A stretch of 64,000 bases of DNA from Marinobacterium ramblicola (lineage in GTDB: Bacteria > Pseudomonadota > Gammaproteobacteria > Pseudomonadales > Balneatricaceae), in NCBI RefSeq assembly GCF_019084545.1, contig NZ_JAHREP010000025.1:18099-82098 (forward strand), given 5' to 3'. Of the stretch, positions 56,078-64,000 are shown one piece after another. A program made the translations under genes and the position numbers. Position 1 is the stretch's first letter. Each line of letters starts with the position of its first letter. Under the pieces are notes generated by a model. That model ran no database searches, was not told where the DNA came from, and worked only from the letters and a program-made list of their open reading frames with translations.

Positions 56078-56626
56078 ATGAAAATACCCAATATACTTAC
56101 CCTGCTGAGGATGGTCCTGATACCAGTGTTCGTCCTGGTTTATTATCTGCCATTCGCCTGGGCGCCGCTGGCGTCTGCCGCCATCTTCTCGTTAGCGGCC
56201 GTTACCGACTGGTTTGACGGCTACCTGGCACGCAAGTTGGACCAAAGCTCTCCATTTGGCGCATTTCTGGATCCGGTAGCCGATAAATTGATGGTGGCGG
56301 CTGCGCTGGTGGTGCTGGTGGAGACCTTCGCCGAGCCATGGATCACCATCCCGGCGGTGGTTATCATCGGCCGAGAGATTGTGATTTCAGCGCTGCGTGA
56401 ATGGATGGCCGAGCTGGGCGAACGTGCCAGTGTGGCGGTATCGATGGTCGGCAAGATAAAAACCACGCTGCAGATGGTGTCGATTATCGGCCTGCTCGCA
56501 TTTCCGCCGCTGACAAGCCTGTCCTGGGTCGGGGTAGTCGCGCTGTACGGTGCGGCACTGCTGACCTTGTGGTCGATGTTCGTCTACCTCAAAGCCGCCT
56601 GGCCATTTCTTAAAGAGGATATCTAA
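56078..56626 (+). CDS. pgsA: CDP-diacylglycerol-glycerol-3-phosphate phosphatidyltransferase
   Basis: A 182-residue inner-membrane enzyme committing CDP-diacylglycerol to phosphatidylglycerol. The CDP-alcohol transferase motif is complete: DWFDGYLAR then, after ten residues, FGAFLDPVADK, giving the D-x2-D-G-x2-A-R-x8-G-x3-D-x3-D pattern at about residues 50-72. Four to five hydrophobic helices; length is typical. Confidence 0.96.
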   Translation: MKIPNILTLLRMVLIPVFVLVYYLPFAWAPLASAAIFSLAAVTDWFDGYLARKLDQSSPFGAFLDPVADKLMVAAALVVLVETFAEPWITIPAVVIIGREIVISALREWMAELGERASVAVSMVGKIKTTLQMVSIIGLLAFPPLTSLSWVGVVALYGAALLTLWSMFVYLKAAWPFLKEDI

Positions 56627-56706
56627 GCGCTTCTCCGAGCGGGGGCGGTACCCGGCTTGATGCGCTAAGTGGTTAATCTTTAAGCAGAAATATTTCATTT
56701 ATCTGG

Positions 56707-56734
56707 TTGACACGCCGAAACATAACTCTATAAT
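56707..56734 (+). promoter_or_regulatory. Consensus sigma-70 promoter of the tRNA operon
   Basis: TTGACA at 56707-56712 and TATAAT at 56729-56734, spacing 16 bases: both hexamers are perfect. It lies 22 bases before tRNA-Gly. Confidence 0.88.
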
Positions 56735-56756
56735 ACGCACCACTTGTTGAGACGAC

Positions 56757-56832
<76 letters not shown>

Positions 56833-56849
56833 ACAAGTATCTCAAGAAT

Positions 56850-56923
56850 GGCTGGATGGCAGAGTGGTCATGCAGCGGACTGCAACTCCGTGTACGCCGG
56901 TTCGATTCCGACTCCAGCCTCCA
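56850..56923 (+). tRNA. tRNA-Cys(GCA)
   Basis: 74 bases with encoded CCA. Acceptor GGCTGGA pairs with TCCAGCC; anticodon GCA at 56882-56884; T-arm GGTTCGATTCC. Equivalent to cysT. Confidence 0.97.
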
Positions 56924-56959
56924 TTCTTTTCAGCACCCCGCTGATGTGTGATCCACCAA

Positions 56960-57045
56960 GCCCCGGTGGTGAAATTGGTAGACACAAGGGATTTAAAATC
57001 CCTCGGCCTTCGGCTGTACCGGTTCGACTCCGGTCCGGGGCACCA
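56960..57045 (+). tRNA. tRNA-Leu(UAA)
   Basis: 86-base class II tRNA with encoded CCA. Acceptor GCCCCGG pairs with CCGGGGC; anticodon TAA at 56994-56996 in loop TTTAAAA; long variable arm CGGCCTTCGGCTG. Equivalent to leuZ. Confidence 0.97.
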
Positions 57046-57144
57046 CTTGTTACCGCTCATATCACTATCCTTGCTTCTTCCTTCGGATCGCTCCGCGCGT
57101 ACTAAGCTTATGCTGTCTACTACGGAGAAAGCAAAGGCTCGGAA

Positions 57145-58161
57145 GTGAACACAAAACGACTCTTCTTTACGGCAATCCTGGCAACTTCGCTGGCCTTTGG
57201 CGGCATTGCCAAAGCACAAGAGGTCAATGAGCACAAACGCATCTATGCCGTGTACTGGCGGGGGTGTGAGGAGTCCTGTCAGGGATATCAGGACTACCTG
57301 AAACAGCATATGCCCAGTGCCGAGATCATTATTCGGGACGCTGAACGACAGCCCGAGCGGCTTCCTGGGTATCTTGAGGAGGCGCGCTCGATGCAGCCGG
57401 ACCTTCTGCTCTCCTGGGGCACGACAGTCACGCTGGGGCTGGCCGGCAAGCTATCCGATCTCGATAATCCGAATTACAACCACGAGATTCCCCAGATCTT
57501 CACTATCGTCGCTGATCCAATAGCGGCCGAAATCATAGAAAGTCTGGACGATACCGGACGGCCTAATTTAACAGGCACCCTGAACCGGGTGCCTGAAGAG
57601 GTCAATATAAACGCGATGCGCACCTATATGCCGTCGTTCCAACGGCTTGGTCTGATCTACAACACAAACGAGCCTAACTCAGTGCTTAAGAAGGAGGAGC
57701 TGGAAGCGCTGGCGCCGCAGATGGGGTTCGAACTCATTGCGCTCGAGTTGGCGCTTGATAAGCAGGGCGCGCCGATTGCTGATGATATTCCTGCGAAAAT
57801 GGTGCAGCTGAAGACGCGCGGGGCTGATTTTATCTATCTCGGCTCAAGCTCCTTCCTCAATGCGCAGAGCGCTCTATTTACGTCGTCTGCCGTTGAGGCG
57901 GGTTTGCCGGTCTTGAGCCCCTATGAAAGCCAGGTCAGGGAATCGGATGCGTTAATGTCGGTTTCTGCGCGCTACTATCAGGTTGGATTGTTGGCGGGTG
58001 AATTGACCGAAAAGATCCTGATGGAGGGGGTATCGCCCGGGGATCTGCCGGTGGCGAGAATGACCGAGTTTGCCTATGTGGTGAACATGGCTGTGGCGCG
58101 CAGACTTGAGCTCTTCCCATCTGTGGAGATATTGCAGTTCGCCGAGACGGTCAATAACTGA
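57145..58161 (+). CDS. TrpX-type ABC substrate-binding protein without ABC partners
   Basis: A 338-residue exported binding protein of the ABC_sub_bind (TrpX/YtrF-like) family. Signal peptide about 1-24 (cut after AKA). Two lobes: IYAVYWRGCEESCQGYQDYL with an unusual Cys pair near 36-40, then PDLLLSWGTTVTLGLAG, IFTIVADPIAAEII, and LGLIYNTNEPNSVL in the second lobe. Start is GTG at 57145 just after the tRNA cluster. The last 11 bases overlap the convergent sensor-MFS gene. No permease or ATPase gene is next to it, so it may feed the sensor domain; that is inference. Confidence 0.82.
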   Translation: MNTKRLFFTAILATSLAFGGIAKAQEVNEHKRIYAVYWRGCEESCQGYQDYLKQHMPSAEIIIRDAERQPERLPGYLEEARSMQPDLLLSWGTTVTLGLAGKLSDLDNPNYNHEIPQIFTIVADPIAAEIIESLDDTGRPNLTGTLNRVPEEVNINAMRTYMPSFQRLGLIYNTNEPNSVLKKEELEALAPQMGFELIALELALDKQGAPIADDIPAKMVQLKTRGADFIYLGSSSFLNAQSALFTSSAVEAGLPVLSPYESQVRESDALMSVSARYYQVGLLAGELTEKILMEGVSPGDLPVARMTEFAYVVNMAVARRLELFPSVEILQFAETVNN

Positions 58162-60916
58162 GTCGATACCTGGAGCGTACGATCAGCAGAATAAGGCCGC
58201 CGGTGAAGAGCCAGACGCTTATCGCGGCTATGGCGACAGGGTAGCCCGCCAGGCTGGCAACGAAGGCGATCAGGATAAGTCCGAGTATGCTGCCTGTGCG
58301 CTCGAGCACCCTTAGGCTGCTCAACACCGTATCACGTCCAGGCACGCTGAGTTCTGTTTCCGCCAGACCCATCGCTATCGATACCTCGGGATCGCGTATC
58401 AGGCTTTGCCCCAAGCCAACTCCTGTGACAGCAGCGACCATCGCCCAATAACTGGGCCATATAAAGGTTGTGGCGAGCGCCGTGGCTGCAATCAGCGTCC
58501 CTGTGATTGCCTGTGATGACTTGGCCATTACCCCGTCCAACAGGCGCGGTGCAACAGGTACGACAATCGCGACCAACAGGAAGTAAAGCATGACGACCCG
58601 GCTCACATCGGCCGCAGAGGCGCCGAGCGCATCGAGCTGCAACGCAACTAAAAACGCAATAAAGGCTTGAATCATCACGTTGCTGGGGATGGCGAGCGTA
58701 AATACGAGCAGAGAGAAGCGGGCGCTGCGCAATGGCAGGATCAGATCTCTTAGTCGGGGGATGGGTTCGGCTTGCGTGCGCGGGTGGCGAGGCAGAAGCA
58801 ACCAGGCAAGAGCACCGGCAAGCAGCGCCAGGCCTGAGCCGAGTAAAAACACGGTCGGCGCTCCCGACCGATCGGCGATGATCCCCCCTGCAGCGGCGCC
58901 GGTGAATATGCCGCCGAATAGCGCCGAGGTGAACAGCCCCAGAGACCTTCCGCGCACCTCCGGTGTCACCACGTCCAGCACATAGTCTTGGCAGGCATGG
59001 GTCGAGATCGCATACCCCAGGCCTGAAATCGTGCGGAACAGGATGAGGGTGACGGTAGTGGTTGCCAGTGACAGGCCTAGATTGGCTGCCACGATCAGCA
59101 GCGCCGAAACCAGCAGCAGTCTGCGCGATCCCCAGCGGGAGTTCAGCGGCCTGACCAGCGGCGCGCCCAGTATTGTAGCCAGCAGATACCCTGCCAGGGG
59201 GAGGCTTAAGACAACGCCTGGATCTATCCATTGCAGGGGGTTTTCAACCGACCGGGTGTACACCGGTAGAAATGAGATCGACAGCGCATCTGCCAGCCCA
59301 AAAAGAAATACAGGCAGGCGGATGTCGTTCAGGTAGGCGAACTGTAGAAGCTTTGGGCTCGGCGGTTTGGGCTTGTCGCAAGTTGCGGCATGCATTCTGT
59401 ACAGTGTATCGGCACGTTCGCTCAGGAAGGCGGCGGCGCGGTCAAGTTCGCTGTTCCTTCTTCCACTCAATCCGCTACTGAAATCGCCGGCGGCCTGCAG
59501 GTTGAGTAGATGATTGAGTCGGTTGAACGGGCCGGTCATCGAAAAGCTGAGGGTTACAATTACCACCTGATAGGCCAGCAGTGCCGCAACGAGGACCACC
59601 ACCGCCAGATCCAGTATCAGGAATCGCAGTTGCATGGCGAAATAATGCGGGTTGGCTTCGATAACGATCTGCCCAATCTTGCCTGTGGCGTCGGAAATGG
59701 GAAAGCTCGATCTATCCTGCTGCGTACGCCAGAAAGGTGAGGAGGGGGCGGTATGAGCACCCGCCTGGAACACCGGGAGGCTCTTTTGGGGGCTGATAAT
59801 CGCCAGATAGGAGACCTCTGGGAACTGGTCCAGCAGCTCATCGAAGTACCTCGATACCCCGACGAGAGCTTCCAGCGGGATGCCGGCGCTGATGGCGCGC
59901 TGAATATTGCTGTTGGCAACAGAGCCGATCAGTTCCAGGCGGGCCGTCTGCTCCGGTTCGAAAGAGGCGCGTACCTGGCTGTAGATGTACCAGCCCTGTA
60001 GCAATACTGCCGCGAGCAATAGTAGTACTAGCCCCGGTACAAGCCGACGGCTGATCGCACGCGCCAGCGACGAGTCCGGAGCCTGTTTAACCATCAGTGG
60101 CACGCGCGCAATATCTAAGGTCTGGCCGGTGGTCGCTGTTTTATTGTCGGCATCCAGTCCGCTGAGCGCTGAATGATAGCGCTGTGCTGCCTGAATCAGC
60201 TTGGAGTGCAGTGAGGGTATTTCGTCAGTAAAGAAACCGCACCCACGGGCATCCGGAACTGAAGGTGGTGGCGAACCGGGCGAGAGTTGGGAAAACAGAG
60301 AGAGCAGTTGTTTTATCTGCGAGAAGCCTTTGATCGCACCGCCAAGTTGCACTCGCAGCAAGCACCAGGCGAAAGCAGAGAAGGCTGCCCAAGCAAGCAG
60401 CGTGGTGTTGATGATGCGTTGCTGCAGTAAATCAGTCGCCCTGTTGAACGCCTCTTTGGTATAGATCACCACAACCCAGCCTGCGGCAGTACCATCCCTA
60501 CGCTGTATCGATACAGCGCTGATCAGGTCGGCCTCCGTTTCTATTGACCAGCTTCCAGCTTCAGCGAATCTCATCGCCTGTTGCATCGTAGCGCTGACAT
60601 AGGCGGCGCGTGCTTGGCTGGTGGAGTGGATGATCGCGCCATCGTTCTCGATCACGTGGATCTGATCGATGTTGGCATCTTCGGCGCGGGCATGATCGAG
60701 CACCTGGCGTGCGTTGCGCAGCATTGATAGTGGCAGCCCGATGTTGACGATCGGTCGAAAGGCGCCGGCCGTGGATTGAGCGACCACCGAAAGCCGCTGT
60801 TTAAGCAAATCAGCCAGGGTGGCGTTATGTTGTAGAGTGGCCAGCATACTCAGGATGGCAAGCACCAGCCCCAGTATCGAGGTTACACTAAGCCAAGTAC
60901 GCCAGAGTATCGACAT
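58151..60916 (-). CDS. Tandem membrane sensor modules fused to an MFS transporter
   Basis: A 921-residue inner-membrane protein with three parts. Module 1: helix about 10-28, periplasmic domain to about 168, helix about 171-189, then a cytoplasmic linker of about 100 residues. Module 2: helix about 292-312, periplasmic domain to about 430, helix about 432-456, then a HAMP-like linker (FNRLNHLLNLQAAGDFSSGL, about 464-505). The periplasmic parts look related (IVNIGLPLSMLRNARQVLDH in one, AISAGIPLEALVGVSRYFDE in the other). From about 535 to 921 is a 12-helix MFS domain with motif A-like APLVRPLNSRWGSRRLLLVS. Cache-like sensors normally end in kinases or cyclases, not transporters. The substrate is unknown. 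Shares an 11-base 3' overlap with the TrpX-type gene. Confidence 0.8.
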   Translation of the reverse strand: MSILWRTWLSVTSILGLVLAILSMLATLQHNATLADLLKQRLSVVAQSTAGAFRPIVNIGLPLSMLRNARQVLDHARAEDANIDQIHVIENDGAIIHSTSQARAAYVSATMQQAMRFAEAGSWSIETEADLISAVSIQRRDGTAAGWVVVIYTKEAFNRATDLLQQRIINTTLLAWAAFSAFAWCLLRVQLGGAIKGFSQIKQLLSLFSQLSPGSPPPSVPDARGCGFFTDEIPSLHSKLIQAAQRYHSALSGLDADNKTATTGQTLDIARVPLMVKQAPDSSLARAISRRLVPGLVLLLLAAVLLQGWYIYSQVRASFEPEQTARLELIGSVANSNIQRAISAGIPLEALVGVSRYFDELLDQFPEVSYLAIISPQKSLPVFQAGAHTAPSSPFWRTQQDRSSFPISDATGKIGQIVIEANPHYFAMQLRFLILDLAVVVLVAALLAYQVVIVTLSFSMTGPFNRLNHLLNLQAAGDFSSGLSGRRNSELDRAAAFLSERADTLYRMHAATCDKPKPPSPKLLQFAYLNDIRLPVFLFGLADALSISFLPVYTRSVENPLQWIDPGVVLSLPLAGYLLATILGAPLVRPLNSRWGSRRLLLVSALLIVAANLGLSLATTTVTLILFRTISGLGYAISTHACQDYVLDVVTPEVRGRSLGLFTSALFGGIFTGAAAGGIIADRSGAPTVFLLGSGLALLAGALAWLLLPRHPRTQAEPIPRLRDLILPLRSARFSLLVFTLAIPSNVMIQAFIAFLVALQLDALGASAADVSRVVMLYFLLVAIVVPVAPRLLDGVMAKSSQAITGTLIAATALATTFIWPSYWAMVAAVTGVGLGQSLIRDPEVSIAMGLAETELSVPGRDTVLSSLRVLERTGSILGLILIAFVASLAGYPVAIAAISVWLFTGGLILLIVRSRYRLSY

Positions 60917-60994
60917 CCGTTTACGTCCAACAGCAGATCCTGAGGTTCATCTGTAGTATGGAAGTGATCATCGGATTCGTCGAAACCGAGGATG

Positions 60995-61014
60995 GGCCCG
61001 CAGAGGTGCGGGCC
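60995..61014 (-). terminator. Hairpin between rimO and the sensor-MFS gene
   Basis: GGCCCGCA and TGCGGGCC, loop GAGG, 8 perfect pairs, 16 bases past the rimO stop. No T-run on the minus strand, so its role as a terminator is uncertain. Confidence 0.5.
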
Positions 61015-61029
61015 TATATGGAGAGTCTG

Positions 61030-62343
61030 TTAGACGGGGTGTGCCCACATATCGTATTCGTCGGCCTCTTCGATCTCGACCAACAGGCGCTCGCCGGGCT
61101 TGAGGTGGGTCTGGTGATCAAGGAATACCTGGCCGTCGATCTCCGGTGCGTCCGCCTGCGAACGGCAAACGGCTCCCTCTTCGACCACCTCGTCAACGAT
61201 GACTTCGATGGTTTTGCCCACCTTCTGCTGAAGCTTCGCGGCGCTGATACGCTGCTGCACCTCCATGAAACGCTCCCAGCGCTCCTGCTTGACCGCTTCC
61301 TCAACCGGATCGGGCAGTTCGTTGGCCGTGGCGCCCTCGACCGGGGAGTACTGGAAGCAACCCACGCGGTCGAGCTGGGCCTCCTCGAGGAAGTCGAGCA
61401 GGGTCTGGAAGTCCGCCTCGGTTTCGCCGGGGAAACCGACGATAAAGGTCGAGCGCAGGGTGATATCGGGGCACTGCTGGCGCCAGTTCTCGATGCGGTG
61501 CAACACCTTTTCGGCATGGGCCGGGCGGCGCATGTTTTTCAGCACCGAGGGAGAGGCGTGCTGGAACGGGATGTCGAGGTAGGGGAGGATCTTGCCCTCC
61601 GCCATCATCGGGATGATCTCATCCACGTGAGGGTAGGGGTATACGTAGTGCAGGCGTACCCAGACGCCCAGCTTGCCAAGCTCCTCGCACAACTCCTTCA
61701 TCCGGGTCTTGACCGGTTTGCCGTCCCAGAAATCCAGCTTGTACTTGGTGTCGATGCCGTAGGCGCTGGTGTCCTGAGAGATCACCAGCAGCTCCTGCAC
61801 ACCGTTTTCTGCCAGTCGGCGTGCTTCACTGAGCACGTCGCCTACCGGCCGGCTGACCAGGTCGCCACGGAAAGAGGGGATGATGCAGAAGGTGCAGCGG
61901 TGGTTGCAGCCTTCTGAAATCTTGAGGTAGGCGTAGTGGCGAGGTGTCAGTTTAACGCCGGTATCCGGCACCAGACTGGTAAAGGGGTTGTGCGTAGGGC
62001 GGGGCGCGACTTGGTGGACCTGCTGCATCACCTGGTCATACTGGTGCGGACCGCTGACCGCGAGCACCTTCGGGTGCACCTCGCGAATAAGGTCCTCCTT
62101 TGCGCCCAGGCAGCCGGTGACAATGACCTTGCCATTCTCTTTCAACGCTTCGCCGATGCTGTCGAGCGACTCCTGAACGGCGCTGTCGATAAAACCACAG
62201 GTATTCACCAGTACCACGTCAGCCCCGTCGTATGAGGGGCTGATCTCATAACCCTCGGTGCGCAGCTGCGTCAGGATACGTTCGGAATCGACGGTGTTTT
62301 TGGGGCAGCCAAGGCTGACAAAACCGACTTTAGGAGCACTCAT
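61030..62343 (-). CDS. rimO: Ribosomal protein S12 methylthiotransferase
   Basis: A 437-residue radical-SAM enzyme that adds a methylthio group to Asp of protein S12. N-terminal cluster Cys13, Cys49 and Cys78 (LGCPKN, NTCGF, TGCLG), radical-SAM Cys146, Cys150 and Cys153 in GCNHRCTFC, and a C-terminal TRAM domain ([18 protein letters not shown]). The opening [17 protein letters not shown] separates it from MiaB. The ATG at 62343 begins that opening; longer frames give no relative. Confidence 0.96.
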   Translation of the reverse strand: MSAPKVGFVSLGCPKNTVDSERILTQLRTEGYEISPSYDGADVVLVNTCGFIDSAVQESLDSIGEALKENGKVIVTGCLGAKEDLIREVHPKVLAVSGPHQYDQVMQQVHQVAPRPTHNPFTSLVPDTGVKLTPRHYAYLKISEGCNHRCTFCIIPSFRGDLVSRPVGDVLSEARRLAENGVQELLVISQDTSAYGIDTKYKLDFWDGKPVKTRMKELCEELGKLGVWVRLHYVYPYPHVDEIIPMMAEGKILPYLDIPFQHASPSVLKNMRRPAHAEKVLHRIENWRQQCPDITLRSTFIVGFPGETEADFQTLLDFLEEAQLDRVGCFQYSPVEGATANELPDPVEEAVKQERWERFMEVQQRISAAKLQQKVGKTIEVIVDEVVEEGAVCRSQADAPEIDGQVFLDHQTHLKPGERLLVEIEEADEYDMWAHPV

Positions 62344-62455
62344 ATTTACCATCCGGCGAGATCTTGTGTTCAGGACGCGCGATTCTAGCTGAAGATCAAT
62401 AAATGCGCGACTCAAGGCTGGTCGAGCGCTGCAAACATGCTAATATCGATGCTTA

Positions 62456-62484
62456 ATACATATCAAATGATACATATGGTGTAT
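62456..62484. promoter_or_regulatory. Repeated and inverted elements at the kfrA-like promoter
   Basis: ATACATAT occurs at 62456 and again at 62470, and ATACA-N5-TGTAT forms a dyad at 62470-62484, ending two bases before the ATG. KfrA proteins repress their own promoters through such sites; this is an autoregulation candidate. Confidence 0.5.
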
Positions 62485-62486
62485 TT

Positions 62487-63161
62487 ATGACACAGAACGG
62501 CAGTACCAGGGCGCGAGTGTTCGAAGCCGCCGACCTGCTGCTGGAGCAGGGCATTCGTCCTACTCAACAGGCTGTTCGAGAACAGATCGGTAGCGGTAGC
62601 CTCACCACCATCAATAAAGCCCTCAACGATTGGTGGCGTACGCTGGGCGAGCGGATCACCCGCCAACAGCAGCATCCCGAGCTACCGGAGCCGGTATTGA
62701 CTATCGCCAACCAGTTGTGGGATCGGGCATTGGCCTATGCCGAAAACCGGTTCGAGGAGCAGCGCCAGCAACTTAAACGCAGTGAGATGGAGCTGCGCAA
62801 CCAGGTCGCGCTCAGCGAGCAGGGTGGGCATCAGGCGATGCAGGAGCTGCAGAGTCAGAATGGCCGCTTACTGGCACGCTGTGAGAAGCTGGCTGACGAG
62901 AAGTACGAACTGGAGCAGAAGCTGCTGAAGGCTGACGAGCAGCAGTTCAGACTCAAGACCGAGATCGATGAGTTGAATCGAAAGCTGCGCCAGCAGGAGT
63001 TGATCGCCACTGGCAGCCAGGGTGGGGGCGAGGCGCTTATCGAGGCCAGGGTGCGGCTCAGCATACAGGAGGAGGAGCTGATGCGCCTGAGATCCCGCAA
63101 CGATGAGCTTAATCGCGAGAACGCCATGCTGCGGCAACAGCTGCAGAAACAGGCGGGATAA
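62487..63161 (+). CDS. KfrA-like DNA-binding coiled-coil protein
   Basis: A 224-residue protein. The N-terminal winged/helix-turn-helix domain, about 5-65 (RVFEAADLLLEQGIRPTQQ, then SLTTINKALNDWW), matches the plasmid KfrA N-terminal domain. Residues about 88-222 are a continuous coiled coil rich in Glu, Gln, Leu and Arg. In IncP plasmids KfrA binds DNA and acts in partition-like organisation; chromosomal copies have no assigned role. The start is close to the promoter repeats, and the leader is short, with GGTG the only possible ribosome site. Confidence 0.85.
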   Translation: MTQNGSTRARVFEAADLLLEQGIRPTQQAVREQIGSGSLTTINKALNDWWRTLGERITRQQQHPELPEPVLTIANQLWDRALAYAENRFEEQRQQLKRSEMELRNQVALSEQGGHQAMQELQSQNGRLLARCEKLADEKYELEQKLLKADEQQFRLKTEIDELNRKLRQQELIATGSQGGGEALIEARVRLSIQEEELMRLRSRNDELNRENAMLRQQLQKQAG

Positions 63162-63204
63162 TTAATATATAACTCGAGCTATTATATGTATCGGATTGAT
63201 TAAT

Positions 63205-63651
63205 ATGGAATATCAGATCGATATAAACAGCGAGCGAGATGAGATCGTCAAGCTGATCAATAGTGCGGTCAGTGGCGATACCATATGCTGTAAACGCGAG
63301 TCTCAGTTCGAAATCTGCAAAAGTGTTCTGGTCGAGGCGAAACTTGCAGGGGTTACGATCTGTCTATTGGACCAGGATGACTATGTCATCCGCCAGACCT
63401 CAAGCAAGAAAAGGGCCCAGGTTAACGGACCCAGGCTGACGGACAGGCAGCTCGTGGTGATCAAGGCGCTTGAAAAGGTGCTCGCCCACTGCAGGAGGGA
63501 GGGGATCGCCCTCATTGGGTACAGCGATGAGTTGGTTGCCCTGCCCGCCAGCGTTGCCCAGAGCGATCCGGCGTCTGCCTATGCCGTTGAGGTGGACTCT
63601 TCGGGTTGCTACCGCGGTGCGGAAGGTATTGATTCATCCGTCTTGCCATAA
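63205..63651 (+). CDS. Hypothetical protein
   Basis: A 148-residue soluble protein with no recognised family. Features: an acidic N-terminal helix (SERDEIVKLINSAV), a Cys pair (TICCKRESQFEICKS), a middle strand-turn (VTICLLDQDDYVI), then a helix RLTDRQLVVIKALEKVLAHC. AT-rich sequence just upstream (63161-63204) includes ATATAA and TTATAT around CTCGAG. The gene lies between the KfrA-like gene and a truncated response regulator. Confidence 0.55.
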   Translation: MEYQIDINSERDEIVKLINSAVSGDTICCKRESQFEICKSVLVEAKLAGVTICLLDQDDYVIRQTSSKKRAQVNGPRLTDRQLVVIKALEKVLAHCRREGIALIGYSDELVALPASVAQSDPASAYAVEVDSSGCYRGAEGIDSSVLP

Positions 63652-63714
63652 ATAGAATTCAAGCCGGTTGTGAGCCCAGGCTGGGAACCGCCTTTAGGAT
63701 GAGAGACGTTGCAT

Positions 63715-63993
63715 ATGGATAGCTCGATTCGCGTACTGTTGGTAGATGATCACTCGATTGTTCGGTTTGGGTACCAGCAGCTCCTGTCACAGAACCCCGC
63801 TATTGAGGTGGTCGCGGAGGCAGAGAACTGTGCCGAGGCGCTGAGCTGCTACCGGAAGCTGGCTCCTGATGTGGTCATTCTCGACCTATCCATGCCGATG
63901 GACAGCGAGTCCGAAGAGGTACAGGAAACCTTCCCCCGTAAAGTAGACGCCTATCTCAACCTGGAGGTAGGCGGAAAATGGCAAGAATATTGA
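63715..63993 (+). pseudogene. Response regulator truncated inside its receiver domain
   Basis: The first 60 residues are a normal NarL/LuxR-type receiver start: VLLVDDHSIVRFGYQQLLSQ with the acidic pocket, then APDVVILDLSMP with the phosphorylated Asp (residue 57 from the ATG at 63715). After MP the sequence changes abruptly: the expected G-GLE helix is replaced by MDSESEEVQETFPRK and a short tail, then a stop. Both the conserved Thr/Ser and Lys and the helix-turn-helix are missing. It could be a gene fused by deletion or insertion, so it is called broken. The 5' region still has a plausible ribosome site. Confidence 0.6.
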
Positions 63994-64000
63994 GTAAAGA
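63978..64000 (+). CDS. Possible CDS start at window edge
   Basis: ATG at 63978 with GGAGGT nine bases upstream reads MARILSK before the window ends; it overlaps the end of the truncated receiver. Too short to identify. Confidence 0.3.

Overview
The window is chromosomal DNA from a gammaproteobacterium. Two syntenic blocks support this: yceF-yceD-rpmF-plsX-fabD-fabG-acpP-fabF-pabC-mltG-tmk-holB-pilZ-ycfH, and uvrC-pgsA followed by tRNA-Gly/Cys/Leu. The tusDCB-tusE set, luxS and type II fatty-acid genes fit the same class. A chemotrophic, possibly sulfur-oxidising member of the Chromatiales-like lineages is my guess, but the window alone does not prove it.

Region 1 (about 1-32,300) is dominated by a periplasmic alcohol-oxidation gene set. 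It holds an export-type ABC module with associated periplasmic proteins (pedC, pedB, a YVTN beta-propeller and a binding-protein-like protein), a cupredoxin-like protein, cytochrome c550 PedF, a XoxJ-type binding protein, a complete NitT/TauT-type ABC importer, and a PQQ alcohol dehydrogenase carrying the Asp-x-Asp signature of lanthanide-dependent enzymes. It continues with aldehyde dehydrogenase ExaC, the pqqABCDE operon with an S9 peptidase, the iron alcohol dehydrogenase ErcA and the soluble hybrid kinase ErcS. Together they would oxidise an alcohol in the periplasm (PedH to PedF), oxidise the aldehyde (ExaC), make the cofactor (Pqq) and sense the state (ErcS). Several transcription units share a similar promoter-proximal motif, roughly AAAGTASCATNTKGCG, about 60-65 bp before the start codon. 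NDH-2 and an orphan Fe-S oxidase subunit follow. Interleaved are a GAF/PAS protein without an output domain, a DHA2-type efflux pump, a sialidase-fold protein, a lytic transglycosylase, a NafY-like protein, phhB and luxS.

Region 2 (about 32,400-44,900) is the housekeeping fatty-acid and phospholipid, peptidoglycan and DNA polymerase cluster, almost entirely on the + strand and tightly packed.

Region 3 (about 45,000-57,050) carries malate dehydrogenase, a CheW, tusDCB-tusE for tRNA 2-thiolation, a YccA/BI-1 membrane protein, tRNA-Ser, truC, mtnN, a TlpA-like thioredoxin, a beta-hydroxyacid dehydrogenase, a tiny membrane protein, uvrC, pgsA and three tRNAs behind a consensus sigma-70 promoter.

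Region 4 (about 57,100-64,000) is more accessory. It has a TrpX-type binding protein convergent with a 921-residue protein that fuses two tandem membrane sensor modules to an MFS transporter, then rimO, a chromosomal KfrA-like coiled-coil DNA-binding protein with repeats in its promoter, an unknown protein, and a response regulator whose receiver is cut short. A 50-bp repeat occurs twice (20,501 and, inverted, 48,360), each time directly after an intrinsic terminator.
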